The notes beneath the pieces are model-generated. The model was given only the letters and a program-made list of their open reading frames with translations, was not told the origin of the DNA and did not search any database. Of a stretch of DNA of 64,000 nt, positions 8,610 through 18,295 are shown piece by piece. Numbering within the stretch: the stretch's first letter is position 1; each line of letters begins with the position of its first letter. The translations under genes were made by a program, and so were the position numbers. This DNA comes from Lentisalinibacter salinarum (GTDB lineage Bacteria; Pseudomonadota; Gammaproteobacteria; Steroidobacterales; Woeseiaceae), in contig NZ_JAPDRH010000004.1 in NCBI RefSeq assembly GCF_040706555.1, positions 415,588-479,587 of the forward strand. Direction: 5' to 3'.

Positions 8610-9631
8610 CCGACAGAAGATCATGGGCAGGCGTACGGGCGTGGCTCATCGCGCCGGCGCTCATTTTCTGGATGGCGGGCAACTTCCTCTGTGTGACCGC
8701 ATCGGCGGGGTCTGCGACGGACGGGTATCGGAATCCGCTGCCGACCGAGACGCTGCGCGTGCAGGGTCTGACCCGCACGGTGCGATACGTCATCCCCGGG
8801 AATCTAGCGGCGGAACCCGCGCTCGTGATCGCATTGCACGGCTCGGGGGGAGATGGCGAACGCTTCCGTCGCCTCACGTCTGCCGCTTTCGATGCCCTAG
8901 CCCGCGAACACGGTTTCGTCCTCGCCTACCCCGATGCGCTGGGCGGCCAGTGGAATGACTGCCGCGCCCGCGCCCCCTATCATCGAGCGCTCGCCGGCGT
9001 CGACGACGCGGCATTCCTGGAGGCCGTCCGTGAGCGCGCGAGATCGAGGGTCGGCCGGCGGCTGGCGGCGGTGTTCGTCGTCGGCTACTCGAACGGCGGG
9101 CACATGGTGTTCCGGCTGGCGCTGGAGACGCCGCGTCGATACGACGCCTACGCTGCCATCGGCGCACACCTGCCGGTGCCGGACGAACTCGACTGTCTCG
9201 ACGGCAGCGCGCCGGTGTCGATGATGATCGTTAGCGGGACCGAGGACCCGATCAATCCGTGGGCGGGCGGCGAGGTTCGTGCCCCGGACGGTGCGCCGCG
9301 GGGCCGGGTGCAGTCGGCCGCCGCGACGGCGGCGTATCTGCGTACGCTCGCCGTGCTGACGGATGCCCCGGAGGTGACCGAATACCCCGATCGGGATCCC
9401 GGTGACGGTAGCCATGTGACGATCGAGAGCTGGGGCGAGCCGCCGGAGGCGACTGTCGCGTTGATGAGCGTCGCTGGCGGCGGCCACAGCCTGCCCCATC
9501 CGCATGCAGCCTTTCCGCAGCAGGTGGTCGGTCGTACCGCCCGTGACATCGATGGCGCCCGGGCTGTCTGGGAGTTCTTCGCGCGCCACATCAACCGAGG
9601 TCCGGGAACAGTCAATCCAACTCGCGATTGA
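8606..9631 (+). CDS. Secreted LpqC/PHB-depolymerase-type esterase
   Basis: The 341-residue alpha/beta hydrolase has an N-terminal hydrophobic signal segment (residues about 9-34). The oxyanion motif ALHGSGGDGERF, nucleophile elbow GYSNGG (Ser about 162), an Asp in GTEDPINPW (about 214) and His in GGGHSLPHP (about 294) form the catalytic triad. The pattern matches the LpqC / feruloyl esterase / PHB depolymerase family, and the substrate is unknown. The GTG start at 8606 overlaps the preceding TGA (GTGA) with GGGAG just upstream. The frame is open earlier, but those codons overlap the SRPBCC gene. Confidence 0.82.
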   Translation: MTDRRSWAGVRAWLIAPALIFWMAGNFLCVTASAGSATDGYRNPLPTETLRVQGLTRTVRYVIPGNLAAEPALVIALHGSGGDGERFRRLTSAAFDALAREHGFVLAYPDALGGQWNDCRARAPYHRALAGVDDAAFLEAVRERARSRVGRRLAAVFVVGYSNGGHMVFRLALETPRRYDAYAAIGAHLPVPDELDCLDGSAPVSMMIVSGTEDPINPWAGGEVRAPDGAPRGRVQSAAATAAYLRTLAVLTDAPEVTEYPDRDPGDGSHVTIESWGEPPEATVALMSVAGGGHSLPHPHAAFPQQVVGRTARDIDGARAVWEFFARHINRGPGTVNPTRD

Positions 9632-9699
9632 ATTGGCTCTTCCTATTGATCCTGGCTCCTGGGCGCGAAAACGTTCTGTTTTGGCGACCAGCAGTTGAG

Positions 9700-10113
9700 C
9701 TACTTTTGACAGCGGTGACCATAGCCGCGGAGCCCATTCGGATCGACCCATTCAAGAATTCCCCATTCGCCATCCTGAAAGATATTCTCAATTTGGCAGA
9801 CCATCGTCGCTTTGGCGAATTCTCTGGCAAACATCTCTCGTATTGCCTCTCGACCGACAACGGGATCTCGAACAACTTGATGGTTTGTCGCATCCTTCGA
9901 GTAACAATCAGCGATTGCATCCGCGTCCGCTCTATTGAAACAATCGACCCACTTTTCGATTATTTGTCGAATAGCGTAGGGGCCGGACTCGTAGATTGCA
10001 TGCTTCGGGAATCCGAGGCAGTTGACATACCAAATGGCCAGAGCGCCCGGGTCAGGGGCGGCGAACTTGGGTGCAGTGTGAGATCCGTCGAGCCAATTAG
10101 TCATGCGAGTCAT
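9700..10113 (-). CDS. SnoaL/NTF2-like protein, probably truncated
   Basis: The 137-residue product contains an NTF2-like core from about residue 45 (AIRQIIEKWVDCFNRADADAIADCY through GREAIREMFAREF and WGILEWVDPNGLRGYGH), which resembles small nuclear-transport-factor-fold ester cyclase/SnoaL proteins. After GYGH it stops at CQK, where relatives continue with another strand and helix, so the C-terminus looks lost by frameshift or decay. The first 40 residues do not look like the family, and the true start may be internal. Function unknown. Confidence 0.55.
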   Translation of the reverse strand: MTRMTNWLDGSHTAPKFAAPDPGALAIWYVNCLGFPKHAIYESGPYAIRQIIEKWVDCFNRADADAIADCYSKDATNHQVVRDPVVGREAIREMFAREFAKATMVCQIENIFQDGEWGILEWVDPNGLRGYGHRCQK

Positions 10114-10136
10114 CTCGCACGTTGAGTCCAGCCGAT

Positions 10137-11135
10137 TCAGGCCAGGCCCATCTGCTGCAGTGCCGGGAACCCCAACAGCCCATATGGGTTCGCAAGCGTC
10201 TCGATAATCTCGAAATGATTGTAGTTCTCCGCAGCAATGAGGTTTACGTCCTTGCCTTGCTTGTTGACTGCAGTCGAGAAATCCCGCGACTGCCGCTGAA
10301 ATTCAGGACTCTCGAGAGTGCCGTACGTGACGATGATCGGGGCAGCGAGGTAGTCGAGATGACGCTGAGGGCTGAGGTCTTCGACTGTCTCGCGGTCGAA
10401 GCGTACATACTCTCTTCGATCCAATAGGCTGACGGGCTCGAGATCGTACATGCCGCTGCATAGTAGCCCACCTTTGATGATGTCCTGCGGCAAGTTGAAT
10501 TGTCCTTGCCAATCGGTTGTCATCGCAACGGCGGCGAGGTGAGCGCCGGAAGAATGGTCCGAAATATGTATTCGCTGCTTGTCGGCGCCGAAGGAATCGG
10601 CGTTCATGAAAACCCAGCGAACGGCTCTTCGGACCTGATCGGCAAGTGGCAGCAAACTCCCTCCGGTATCGTCGACGGACGAGTAGTTCACCGCGATGAA
10701 GTGGGCACCTGCATTTACAAACGTCTCAGCAAGGAACCCGTGCCGCCTGGAGTCGCCTGTAAACCAGGCCCCCCCATGAACGAAGATATGAACAGGCAAA
10801 TTCGATCCGTCTGCTGGATATAAATCCAGCGTCTCATCTGGTGTCTCACCGAAACGGAGCTGTCGGGGTTCACCCAGGCGCTTACGGGCTCTTTCGCTGT
10901 TCTCCGAGTAGCGTTCCCATATCTCGGACCAGTTCGGTGCCCACGGACCCTGAGAATATGCCCTATCAAGTTCTTCCTGAGTCATACCACCCCAGACGTG
11001 GGGATCGGCCGCGCTTTCCGCGTTCGCGGGGGGCACGAGTGCAAGTGATGCGAGACCGAGTGATCCTTGCAGAACTGCCCGCCGAGACAATCCGGGCCGT
11101 TCAGAGGATGCGGCAAGCAAATGACGAGTCTTCAT
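10137..11135 (-). CDS. Tat-exported alpha/beta hydrolase, arylformamidase-like
   Basis: The 332-residue protein has a twin-arginine signal (SRRAVLQ at about 17-23, hydrophobic core, ANA-type cleavage site). The hydrolase domain shows HGGAWFTGD (about 120-128) and ISDHSSGAHLA around Ser 195, as in kynurenine formamidase and acetyl-esterase relatives. The usual first Gly of GxSxG is Asp. A His in NHFEI near the end completes the triad. The start is set by CCGGAGC 8 nt upstream of the ATG at 11135. An extracytoplasmic esterase or amidase is likely, and the substrate is not known. Confidence 0.82.
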   Translation of the reverse strand: MKTRHLLAASSERPGLSRRAVLQGSLGLASLALVPPANAESAADPHVWGGMTQEELDRAYSQGPWAPNWSEIWERYSENSERARKRLGEPRQLRFGETPDETLDLYPADGSNLPVHIFVHGGAWFTGDSRRHGFLAETFVNAGAHFIAVNYSSVDDTGGSLLPLADQVRRAVRWVFMNADSFGADKQRIHISDHSSGAHLAAVAMTTDWQGQFNLPQDIIKGGLLCSGMYDLEPVSLLDRREYVRFDRETVEDLSPQRHLDYLAAPIIVTYGTLESPEFQRQSRDFSTAVNKQGKDVNLIAAENYNHFEIIETLANPYGLLGFPALQQMGLA

Positions 11136-11285
11136 GATAGCGCTCCGGAGAAGCAGAAGGCCTTGCCGCGAATGGCGACCGGACCACAAACGCTGACTAT
11201 AGCGGAATGCGCAGCGACCGGTCCGCTCGGCGCTGCGAGATAGGAATCGGCGAGAGCAGAATCCCGGCTATAGAATCATCGTCGC

Positions 11286-11486
11286 GCATTTCTATGACAT
11301 TCCTTCCATGAGCCACATAAATAATGACCCACATCGCCGAGAAATGCAGGTTGCGCCGATGATGGATTGAACGGATGGAATCGGAATTGCGATGTAGGAT
11401 CAGCCGCTTACGAATTCAGTGTATTGCTGGGTCGCACCAATGTCGCACTCGGTCTTATGTGCACCAGGCAGATTGGCGACTCGCTT
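11286..11486 (+). repeat. dusA-fragment repeat module, copy 2 (left arm lost)
   Basis: The module contains the conserved leader TATGACATTCC, a decayed dusA-like core at 11317-11375 (the ATG reads ATA, and the Trp codon of the MMDWT motif is TGA) and the right arm GTCGCACCAATGTCGCAC at about 11431-11449, then the GCAGATTGGCGACT tail. The GTGCGTCAT left arm of the full copies is absent. It fills the gap between two minus-strand genes; the remainder of 11136-11609 shows no gene. Confidence 0.78.
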
Positions 11487-11609
11487 TAGCCGTACTCATC
11501 GAGGGCACGAGAACCGTGGCCCGCCGGCGGAATTAGCCAGGGAGCACCGCTTTGCTGATGGCATGATCTACACGTGACCATGACCGGATCCATCGTCTGG
11601 TACGGCATC

Positions 11610-12554
11610 CTACTCGACCTTCGTCCATTGATCCTCGGCGATCAGGCGCCACCCCACCTCCCCGGGTCGTCGCAGACAGGTGCGTGACGAAAAACGGTCG
11701 GCGCGTACCGGTTCGAATACGTCCCGGATCCGCACGGTGTCTCCACCTGCGGTCCATCCGTCGTAGACCGTGACGAGACGGTCCTGTTCGATCACGACCT
11801 TGCCACGGCTGCCTCGGCCGGGCGGGCTCGCGGCGTGATAGTAGATGCCGCTGCCTGAGGGCTCTCGACCCTTGTATCCCTCGAAGACCGTTGTCACGTT
11901 GCCGTCGGCGTCGACCTGGCTAATCGTGACGCGCGTGATAGTCCGGTGCGCGTCCACCCATGTCAGGTCCAGCATGAAATGCTGTTTCGCGCCGGAGCCG
12001 GTGGTCTTCTCATCCGAACGCCATCGTCCGACATAACGGCCTAACGCCGCGAGCAGGTTTGACGCACTTGTCCTGCGCATCACCTGTCGGCTCGTCACCC
12101 GCCATGAAATGCCGCCGTCCTCCGATACCTCCAGCGTCTCCAGATATGAGTTCCCGGTGATCTCGAAGTGCGTCATACGGAATCTCTGTGGATCGGCAGA
12201 AGACTGCGGCACGTTCACCATGACCAGTCTGCCGTCCTGCCAGCCACCGACGAATTCATCATGGCGCCCGCTGCTCTCAACTGTCGACCAGTGGAGGCGG
12301 CCGTCCGAAGGATCGATGAAATACCAGCCTATCGTCTCGATTGCAGGATCGAGCAGCCAGCCGCGGTGGACGAATACACGGCCGTCGAGCTGAAAGCCGT
12401 TGTGGGCGCGGGCGGGGGAGACACGATCCACTGTGCCATCAGGTGCGAGAGACTCCACGCGTTCCGTTTCCCATGCACCTGTCAACGCTTCCAGCCTCAA
12501 CAGATCCGACTTCGGCTGATTGTCAGCGATGCCCCCTGCCATGGCGGTCAGCAA
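11610..12554 (-). CDS. DUF1579-like protein with two lipocalin-type halves
   Basis: The 314-residue protein appears to consist of two similar halves (about 20-150 and 165-310). Each begins with a helix leading to a GxW-type strand (ALTGAWETERV and ALGRYVGRWRSDE) and continues as a beta-rich sheet, as in DUF1579-type lipocalin-like folds. No signal peptide is obvious. The start lies 4 nt after the stop of the DUF5916 gene, so the two are one transcription unit. Function unknown. Confidence 0.65.
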   Translation of the reverse strand: MLTAMAGGIADNQPKSDLLRLEALTGAWETERVESLAPDGTVDRVSPARAHNGFQLDGRVFVHRGWLLDPAIETIGWYFIDPSDGRLHWSTVESSGRHDEFVGGWQDGRLVMVNVPQSSADPQRFRMTHFEITGNSYLETLEVSEDGGISWRVTSRQVMRRTSASNLLAALGRYVGRWRSDEKTTGSGAKQHFMLDLTWVDAHRTITRVTISQVDADGNVTTVFEGYKGREPSGSGIYYHAASPPGRGSRGKVVIEQDRLVTVYDGWTAGGDTVRIRDVFEPVRADRFSSRTCLRRPGEVGWRLIAEDQWTKVE

Positions 12555-12558
12555 TACA

Positions 12559-14670
12559 TCAGAGACGTAGATTCACCACGGCTTTCAATGCGATCGAGAC
12601 GTCGCGGGTTCGGTCGTTATCGTTGTCCCAGCCGTGATTCAGGATGAGAAAAAATCGCCAACCGGCACGCGGCTCGAAACGAAGACGGCTGTTCAGTGTG
12701 ATCGTATCGGTAATATTGTCGCCCTGTATCAGGCTCAGCCACGCCCATTCCGGGCTGAATGCGACGTTCAGTCGCGCACGCGCAACGCGACTCGTGAAAC
12801 TGCCGGCCGGCAGGCGTATGCGATCCTGCTGCCAGCCGAGACTCGCCATGACGTGCCGGTTGGGTCGCCATTCCACTGTCGGCGCGATCAATGTCGAGTC
12901 GCCGTTCAGGAATCCGCCGTCCACGACTTCGAGGGTCAGCGCCAGAGGGCGTTGTCGTCCGGTCTCGACGAAGAAGCCATAACGGTCGGCCGCGTATCGT
13001 CCCGGCGGAACCGTGATGCCCTCGATGATCTCGAAGGGCTGCTCCAGACCCTCTGTCTCCTGGCCGGTGAATATCGTGAAGAAGTCGTTCCCACTCGACA
13101 CGCCCTCGAAGATATTCAAAAACCACGCCTCGGACTGCAACCCGCCGTCCATCCGATCGCTGCGGAATAGCTGTACACGCGCACCCAGCCATTGCCAGAA
13201 ACCGTCTCCTGATCGGTGACGGTAGCGCCACTGGGTGTCGATCTGATCGATGCCGCGGCGGTTTGCGAAGCCGAGGCCGGGGTTGAAGTTCGCCTCAAGG
13301 CGCCGCCAGTCGACGAAGCCTTCGATACGGTCATTGGGATAGTCGAGGCGCAGACCGAAGGCCTGCTCGTTTCCCTCCGTGCCCTCGGTATCGGAGCGTT
13401 GGTACCACGCGTCCGCCTGGAATCGCCGGTCGCCCAGGAACCCGGTGCTGCGATACGAGAAATCGGCGCCGATCAGGTGATTGTCCGCGGCGCTGACCGG
13501 GTCTCCGTGCGTGACGATGACTCCGACTTCCGATTCACCGAATACGTTCCGCGTGGCGCGGCCGACGAACAGCGTATCGTCGGCGTCGGGTTGTCCGGGC
13601 TGCTGCCGGATCGCAAGAGCTCCGAGGTTCCACGCGCCGGCTCGCCCCGACAGCTTCGCGCCGGCGTCAATGTCGAGCGGTCTGCCGTCGGCATCGAGAC
13701 CGATACGCCGCGAGAAGAAAGGCCGGCCGTTTACGTCCAGATTTCCAAATTCGAATATGCTCGCGTCACGGAGGAAGAAGTCCCGTTTCTCCGGAAAGAA
13801 TAGTGAGAATCGAGTGAGATTCACGCGTTGCTCGTCGACCTCCGTGGCCGAGAAGTCCGTGTTGAACGTGAGTCCGGCGGTGAGAAACGGGGTGATGTTG
13901 TAGAAGCCGGTGAGTGAAGGGTCGAAATCGAAGTGCGGATCGCTGTCGACGGTGTCGCGCCAGGTGGTGGTCAGCGAAGGCACGAGTTCGAGACCCACAC
14001 CCTGATGCAGGGCCACCAGACCGTCGGCGTAGCCGGACACCGCGGGTGCCAGATTGCGTTCGCGCGACGACCAGGACATCTCCTCGCCGCGGCGGGGGTA
14101 GACGCGGGAGAAGTTCAGGCCCCACGTACTCGTGCCGGGATCGAAGGCGATCGATTTCAGGGGGATGGCGAGTTCAGCACTCCAGCCCCAGTCCTGAACC
14201 TGTGCTTCCGCGTGCCAGACGGTGTCCCATTCCTCGATGAAATAGTCGTTGCCGACCAGGGCCTCACGGCGGATGCCGTTGGGGTTCACCTGGAAGAAGT
14301 AGGCATTGCGACGATCGTTGAAAGTGTCGAACCGTACCTCGAAGCGATCGTCGGAGAAGAACGTCTGGCCGTGGATCATGCCTTTGGCCACCAGCCCTTC
14401 CACTTCACTGTCGTAAGCTCTCACTGCGACGTAGATGTGCTCACGGTCGTAGGCGATCTGTACCTCCGTGCGCTCGCTGGGTTTACCTCCGTCGGTGGGC
14501 TGGATCTGATGAAAGGCGTCGATCCGGGGTGCTTTCTGCCACGCCTCGTCGTCCAGGTAGCCGTCTATCGAAGGCGGCTCGACATTCTCCAGTCGGAAGG
14601 GCTTCGTTCGCGGCGGTTCGAACGCCGCAGGCAGGGAGGCCAGGGTGATGGTGGCGAGCGTGACCGACAT
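12559..14670 (-). CDS. DUF5916-type outer-membrane protein with CBM9-like N-terminal domain
   Basis: The 703-residue protein has a signal-like N-terminus, then a carbohydrate-binding-module-9-like domain (about 25-205: SIDGYLDDEAWQKAP, YDREHIYVAVRAYD, DDRFEVRFDTF, WSAELAIPLKSI). A long beta-rich region (about 220-703) with repeated aromatic strands follows, ending in AVVNLRL, consistent with an outer-membrane barrel. This order is typical of DUF5916 proteins. The ligand is unknown. GGAGGG lies about 9 nt upstream of the start. It sits between the sialidase-fold gene and the DUF1579-like gene on the same strand. Confidence 0.85.
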   Translation of the reverse strand: MSVTLATITLASLPAAFEPPRTKPFRLENVEPPSIDGYLDDEAWQKAPRIDAFHQIQPTDGGKPSERTEVQIAYDREHIYVAVRAYDSEVEGLVAKGMIHGQTFFSDDRFEVRFDTFNDRRNAYFFQVNPNGIRREALVGNDYFIEEWDTVWHAEAQVQDWGWSAELAIPLKSIAFDPGTSTWGLNFSRVYPRRGEEMSWSSRERNLAPAVSGYADGLVALHQGVGLELVPSLTTTWRDTVDSDPHFDFDPSLTGFYNITPFLTAGLTFNTDFSATEVDEQRVNLTRFSLFFPEKRDFFLRDASIFEFGNLDVNGRPFFSRRIGLDADGRPLDIDAGAKLSGRAGAWNLGALAIRQQPGQPDADDTLFVGRATRNVFGESEVGVIVTHGDPVSAADNHLIGADFSYRSTGFLGDRRFQADAWYQRSDTEGTEGNEQAFGLRLDYPNDRIEGFVDWRRLEANFNPGLGFANRRGIDQIDTQWRYRHRSGDGFWQWLGARVQLFRSDRMDGGLQSEAWFLNIFEGVSSGNDFFTIFTGQETEGLEQPFEIIEGITVPPGRYAADRYGFFVETGRQRPLALTLEVVDGGFLNGDSTLIAPTVEWRPNRHVMASLGWQQDRIRLPAGSFTSRVARARLNVAFSPEWAWLSLIQGDNITDTITLNSRLRFEPRAGWRFFLILNHGWDNDNDRTRDVSIALKAVVNLRL

Positions 14671-14769
14671 TGGGAGCTCACCCTCCGGCCGGAAGATCCG
14701 GTACGCTGACCCGGTCTTCGATCATGAGCCCTGCCGGCCGCAGGCCCTCCGCCAGGCCGGTGACGGTTC

Positions 14770-16050
14770 TCATTCGTCGATCACCTCGATGATCGTGTAG
14801 GCGACGCGATACCGTTCCCGGTGTGTCGCCGCCCAGACCACATGAAATCGCCCGCGGGCATCGACCGCGATGCCTGAATAGTCGCCGCCGCCTGGCCAGC
14901 TCCTGCCGGCACGTCCGTTAGCTTCGGTCAGCGGGCATGAGAGTTCTTTCCTTGGTATGACCTGCGGTCCGAACGTCTCGCCGTGGTCCAGGGACGCCCG
15001 CAGTACGAGACGCTGACAGCCGCTTTCGGGGTCGCGCTCCTGCCACCCCGCCAGTACTGCGCCGTTCTCTGCAGCGGCCAGCATTGGCGTGAGCGCGAGG
15101 AAGCCGTCGGGCATGTCGTCGAGTCGAACAGCTTCTGACCAGTCCCCACCGTCGGCGGAGCGGCTGAACAGCAGACCCGCATGGTCGGGCGCGATGCAGG
15201 CGTGATACAGGTGATCGGCGGCACCGGTGAGAAACGGGTAGCCGGGGAATAGCGGCGCGTCGGTTCGCGCGCCGGCACAGGCTCCGGTAATGCGGACCGG
15301 GGCCGACGTCGTCTGACCATCCTTCAGTGCGACGCCCCAGGCCTCACCGCGCCGCGATTCGTCACTCGCGTCACCTGTGCCGTAATCGAAATAGCCTGCG
15401 TAGAGTCCGTGGTCGCCATGTACGGCGAGACCGGTCCCCATCAGCCGCGAGTTAGCGGCACTCGCTTCGACAACCGGATGCACCGCAGGGTCCGAATCAC
15501 CGGTCTGTAGAAGCTCCAGGACATGCAATGCCGAACCATCTTCGCCGATTGCGTGGTGGCGCCCGTAGAGCACGATGTTATCGGCGAAGGCCTGCAGGAT
15601 AGGATGCTCGAAACGTCGACGCACCACGCGAGCCTCGGACCACGTCTCGCCACCGTCGAGGGAGCGGGCGAGCACCAGGTCGAGCGGATCACTGTCTGTC
15701 TGGTCCCGCGAGATGGTGATGCCGGCAAACTCCACCGTGTCCTCATCCGCGAAGGCGACCCACGGGTCGATGCAGCGATCGATGCCGAGCCGCTGCCGGT
15801 GCCAGCCGGTGCCGCCGTCCCGGCTCGTGAAGACGACACAGTCCCAATCGTCATCCGTTATCACCGGTGCGAGAATCGCGGCTATCACTACATGGGACGA
15901 ATCCGCGGGACTGACCGCGGCCCTCGGCTCAGTGACGGGCTGACGCAGATCCCCACCGAGCAGGGTTACCGGTGCTGCAAATCGTATCGACGCTCCGGCA
16001 CTGCCGGTCAATAGAGCGAGGGCGATCGGAAACACCGCGAGGTTAACCAT
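14770..16050 (-). CDS. Secreted sialidase-fold (BNR/Asp-box) protein
   Basis: The 426-residue protein has a signal peptide (MVNLAVFPIALALLTGSAGA). Four Asp-box-like motifs are visible (TSRDGGTGW, SLDGGETWS, SADGGDWS, SLDHGETFG), marking a beta-propeller of the sialidase/exo-glycosidase fold. No clear arginine triad for sialic acid binding was identified, so glycosidase activity is unproven. The ATG at 16050 is preferred because the signal peptide starts there. It is the first gene of a three-gene minus-strand set and is divergent from the LytS-type kinase gene. Confidence 0.78.
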   Translation of the reverse strand: MVNLAVFPIALALLTGSAGASIRFAAPVTLLGGDLRQPVTEPRAAVSPADSSHVVIAAILAPVITDDDWDCVVFTSRDGGTGWHRQRLGIDRCIDPWVAFADEDTVEFAGITISRDQTDSDPLDLVLARSLDGGETWSEARVVRRRFEHPILQAFADNIVLYGRHHAIGEDGSALHVLELLQTGDSDPAVHPVVEASAANSRLMGTGLAVHGDHGLYAGYFDYGTGDASDESRRGEAWGVALKDGQTTSAPVRITGACAGARTDAPLFPGYPFLTGAADHLYHACIAPDHAGLLFSRSADGGDWSEAVRLDDMPDGFLALTPMLAAAENGAVLAGWQERDPESGCQRLVLRASLDHGETFGPQVIPRKELSCPLTEANGRAGRSWPGGGDYSGIAVDARGRFHVVWAATHRERYRVAYTIIEVIDE

Positions 16051-16165
16051 CCGACGATCTGTAAAGTGTTGCAAAGGGCTGAACAAGGGCGTCTGCGATG
16101 AACCGGTGCTGAGGCGGGACGAACGACGGCGCCCGATCCTTCAGCCGAGTAGTATGATTGGAGCC

Positions 16166-17266
16166 ATGAATTCGCGAGCCCTGACCACGGCGGGTGCGGC
16201 GGAGTCGGCTGGCGCACCCCGATTGGCGCTCGGAGCCGGAGCTGCCGATGCGTTCTGGTATTCGCAGCTGGCGGGCTGGAGTGTCTATTTCCTCGTCCAT
16301 TATGCCGGCGCGCTGATGGACAATGATTACGCCCCCTGGTGGGCTTCGTTCGCGAGCGCCGTCGCCGGATTCGTGCTGACGAGTGCGATGCGGCCCATAC
16401 TGCAGCGTGTATGGGGCCGGGGACCGCTGTTCCAGGTCTCGACGGCACTCGGACTGGCGCTGATATTCGCGGTCCCGTATTCCGCGGTCAGCGAACAGGC
16501 CTACTGGCTCGGGCAGGGCCAGGGCTGGCAACCGGCGTCGGTAATCGATTATCTCGGGAGCGCATTCTGGTGCGGCTCGATTCTGCTTACATGGACGGGC
16601 ATCTATTTCGGACTGACTTACTACCACGAGGCGCATCTCCAACAGATCCGTGCCGCCACGGCGCTGGGACAGGCCCGGGAGGCGAAGCTGGCCGCACTGC
16701 GCGAGCGCCTCAGTCCCCACTTCCTGTTCAATACGCTGAACGGCATCTCGACGCTGGTGCTGGAAGGCCAGCAGGAGCGCGCCGCTGCCATGCTCGATCA
16801 ATTGTCACGATTGCTGCGCCATTCGATCGAGGAGGCCCCCGCCCAGTTCGTCACGCTCGCCGAAGAGCTGGAACTCGCGGAGCTCTATCTGGCGATCCAG
16901 CAGACTCGTTTCGAAGATCGCCTGAATGTTCGCTGGGATATCGACCCGGCGACCAGGGTCTTCATGGTACCGCCGCTCCTTCTTCAACCGTTGCTGGAGA
17001 ATGCGGTTCGCTACGGGGTGCAGAGATCGGGAAACCGCCGGACGACCATCAGCGTATCCGCCGTACTGGAACATGCGGCGCTTCGGGTCCGGGTACACGA
17101 CGACGGGCATGCGGTGGATACCGGCGTCGGGGGCAGCGGAGTGGGGCATCGGCTGACACGGGAACGGCTTGCGGCGTGTTACGGGATGGCGGCGCACCTC
17201 GAGGTCGGCCGGGACAATGATGGCTATACGGCCTGCCTGTCGTTGCCGTCGGGGACAATGCCATGA
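16166..17266 (+). CDS. LytS/YehU-type membrane histidine kinase
   Basis: The 366-residue protein has four transmembrane helices in the first 160 residues, then the His_kinase domain with phospho-acceptor His about 185 in LSPHFLFNTLNGIS, an N-box-like LLLQPLLENAVRYGV and a C-terminal ATPase with GVGHRLTRERL. Such kinases pair with LytTR-type response regulators. The next gene is one and overlaps by ATGA. The start at 16166 (GGAG close upstream) is likely, and ATG at 16154 is an alternative. The signal sensed is unknown. The divergent sialidase/DUF5916 set is a plausible target by position. Confidence 0.9.
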   Translation: MNSRALTTAGAAESAGAPRLALGAGAADAFWYSQLAGWSVYFLVHYAGALMDNDYAPWWASFASAVAGFVLTSAMRPILQRVWGRGPLFQVSTALGLALIFAVPYSAVSEQAYWLGQGQGWQPASVIDYLGSAFWCGSILLTWTGIYFGLTYYHEAHLQQIRAATALGQAREAKLAALRERLSPHFLFNTLNGISTLVLEGQQERAAAMLDQLSRLLRHSIEEAPAQFVTLAEELELAELYLAIQQTRFEDRLNVRWDIDPATRVFMVPPLLLQPLLENAVRYGVQRSGNRRTTISVSAVLEHAALRVRVHDDGHAVDTGVGGSGVGHRLTRERLAACYGMAAHLEVGRDNDGYTACLSLPSGTMP

Positions 17267-18006
17267 TGCAGGCACTCATCGCCGACGACGAGCCGCTGGC
17301 AAGGCGCGGTCTGCGTGCCCGGCTTGCGGCGCATTCCGACGTCCGGGTCGTGGCGGAGGCGGGAGATGGCGAGAGTGCAGCACGGGCGATCCGGCAGTTC
17401 GCACCGGACGTCGTCTTTCTGGATATCGAAATGCCGCAGCTGGCGGGTACCGAGCTGGCTCGTGCGATGCCACCGGCCTCACGGCCGGAGATTATCTTCG
17501 TGAGCGCCCATGCCGAGTTCGCCGTCGAGGCGTTCGAGATCCCTGCGCTCGACTATCTCCTCAAGCCGGTGACTGCGGAGCGTCTGCATCGAGCGATCTG
17601 TCGGCTGCGCGATCGTCTTGGACAGACTGACGACGTATCGGCTGATACGCGGTGTCTGCCCATCCGCGACGGCGACGCGACGACGCTGCTGCCCATCGCG
17701 AGCATAGACTTCGTCTCCGCCGCCGGGGACTACATGGTCGTGCACGCGGACGGGGAGCGGCTGGTCCACCGCGCTACGATGACAGAGCTCGAGAACGACC
17801 TGCGACACGCAGGAATCCTGCGCATTCATCGCTCGACGCTGGTAGCGGCAGATCGCGTTCAACGAATCGAGTGCGGGCGAAACGGGGACGGCGACGTCGT
17901 GCTGAAAGACGGCAGGCGGCTACGATACAGTCGTTCATACCGTGCGCGGCTCAGCGAATTTCTCGGTCTGGTCACAGTGACCACCACGACGGATAGAGAA
18001 GCATAA
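17263..18006 (+). CDS. LytTR-family response regulator
   Basis: In the 247-residue protein, residues 1-120 form a receiver domain with Asp54 (FLDIEMP) as phosphorylation site, acidic pocket ADDE at 7-10 and a conserved Lys in YLLKPV. Residues about 140-240 are a LytTR DNA-binding domain (DFVSAAGDYMVVHADGE...ILRIHRSTLVAADRV). It accepts phosphate from the kinase encoded just upstream, with which it shares an ATGA overlap. Targets are not visible in the sequence. Confidence 0.93.
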   Translation: MMQALIADDEPLARRGLRARLAAHSDVRVVAEAGDGESAARAIRQFAPDVVFLDIEMPQLAGTELARAMPPASRPEIIFVSAHAEFAVEAFEIPALDYLLKPVTAERLHRAICRLRDRLGQTDDVSADTRCLPIRDGDATTLLPIASIDFVSAAGDYMVVHADGERLVHRATMTELENDLRHAGILRIHRSTLVAADRVQRIECGRNGDGDVVLKDGRRLRYSRSYRARLSEFLGLVTVTTTTDREA

Positions 18007-18295
18007 GAGAGGCCGCCTTCCTCCTGGCGCTCGTTTCCTCGCTCTCCGCGGCCGGGCAGGCCTGGCAGACCCGATTCGATGCCATGCAGGAACCATGCGA
18101 GAGGCACTCCGACCTCCCTCAGGTCAACTCTAACGGGAAATCCTGGTGAACTCATGGACCAGATCTCGGGGATAAGGTCGAAAAAAGCCGTCGCGCCCGG
18201 CGGACCTCCCGGCGCGGGTGCGCCACCGCACAGAACTCCCTGTGTCAAAGGCGGAGGATGCTCTGGCATACCGCATTTTTCACAGGACACCAGCC

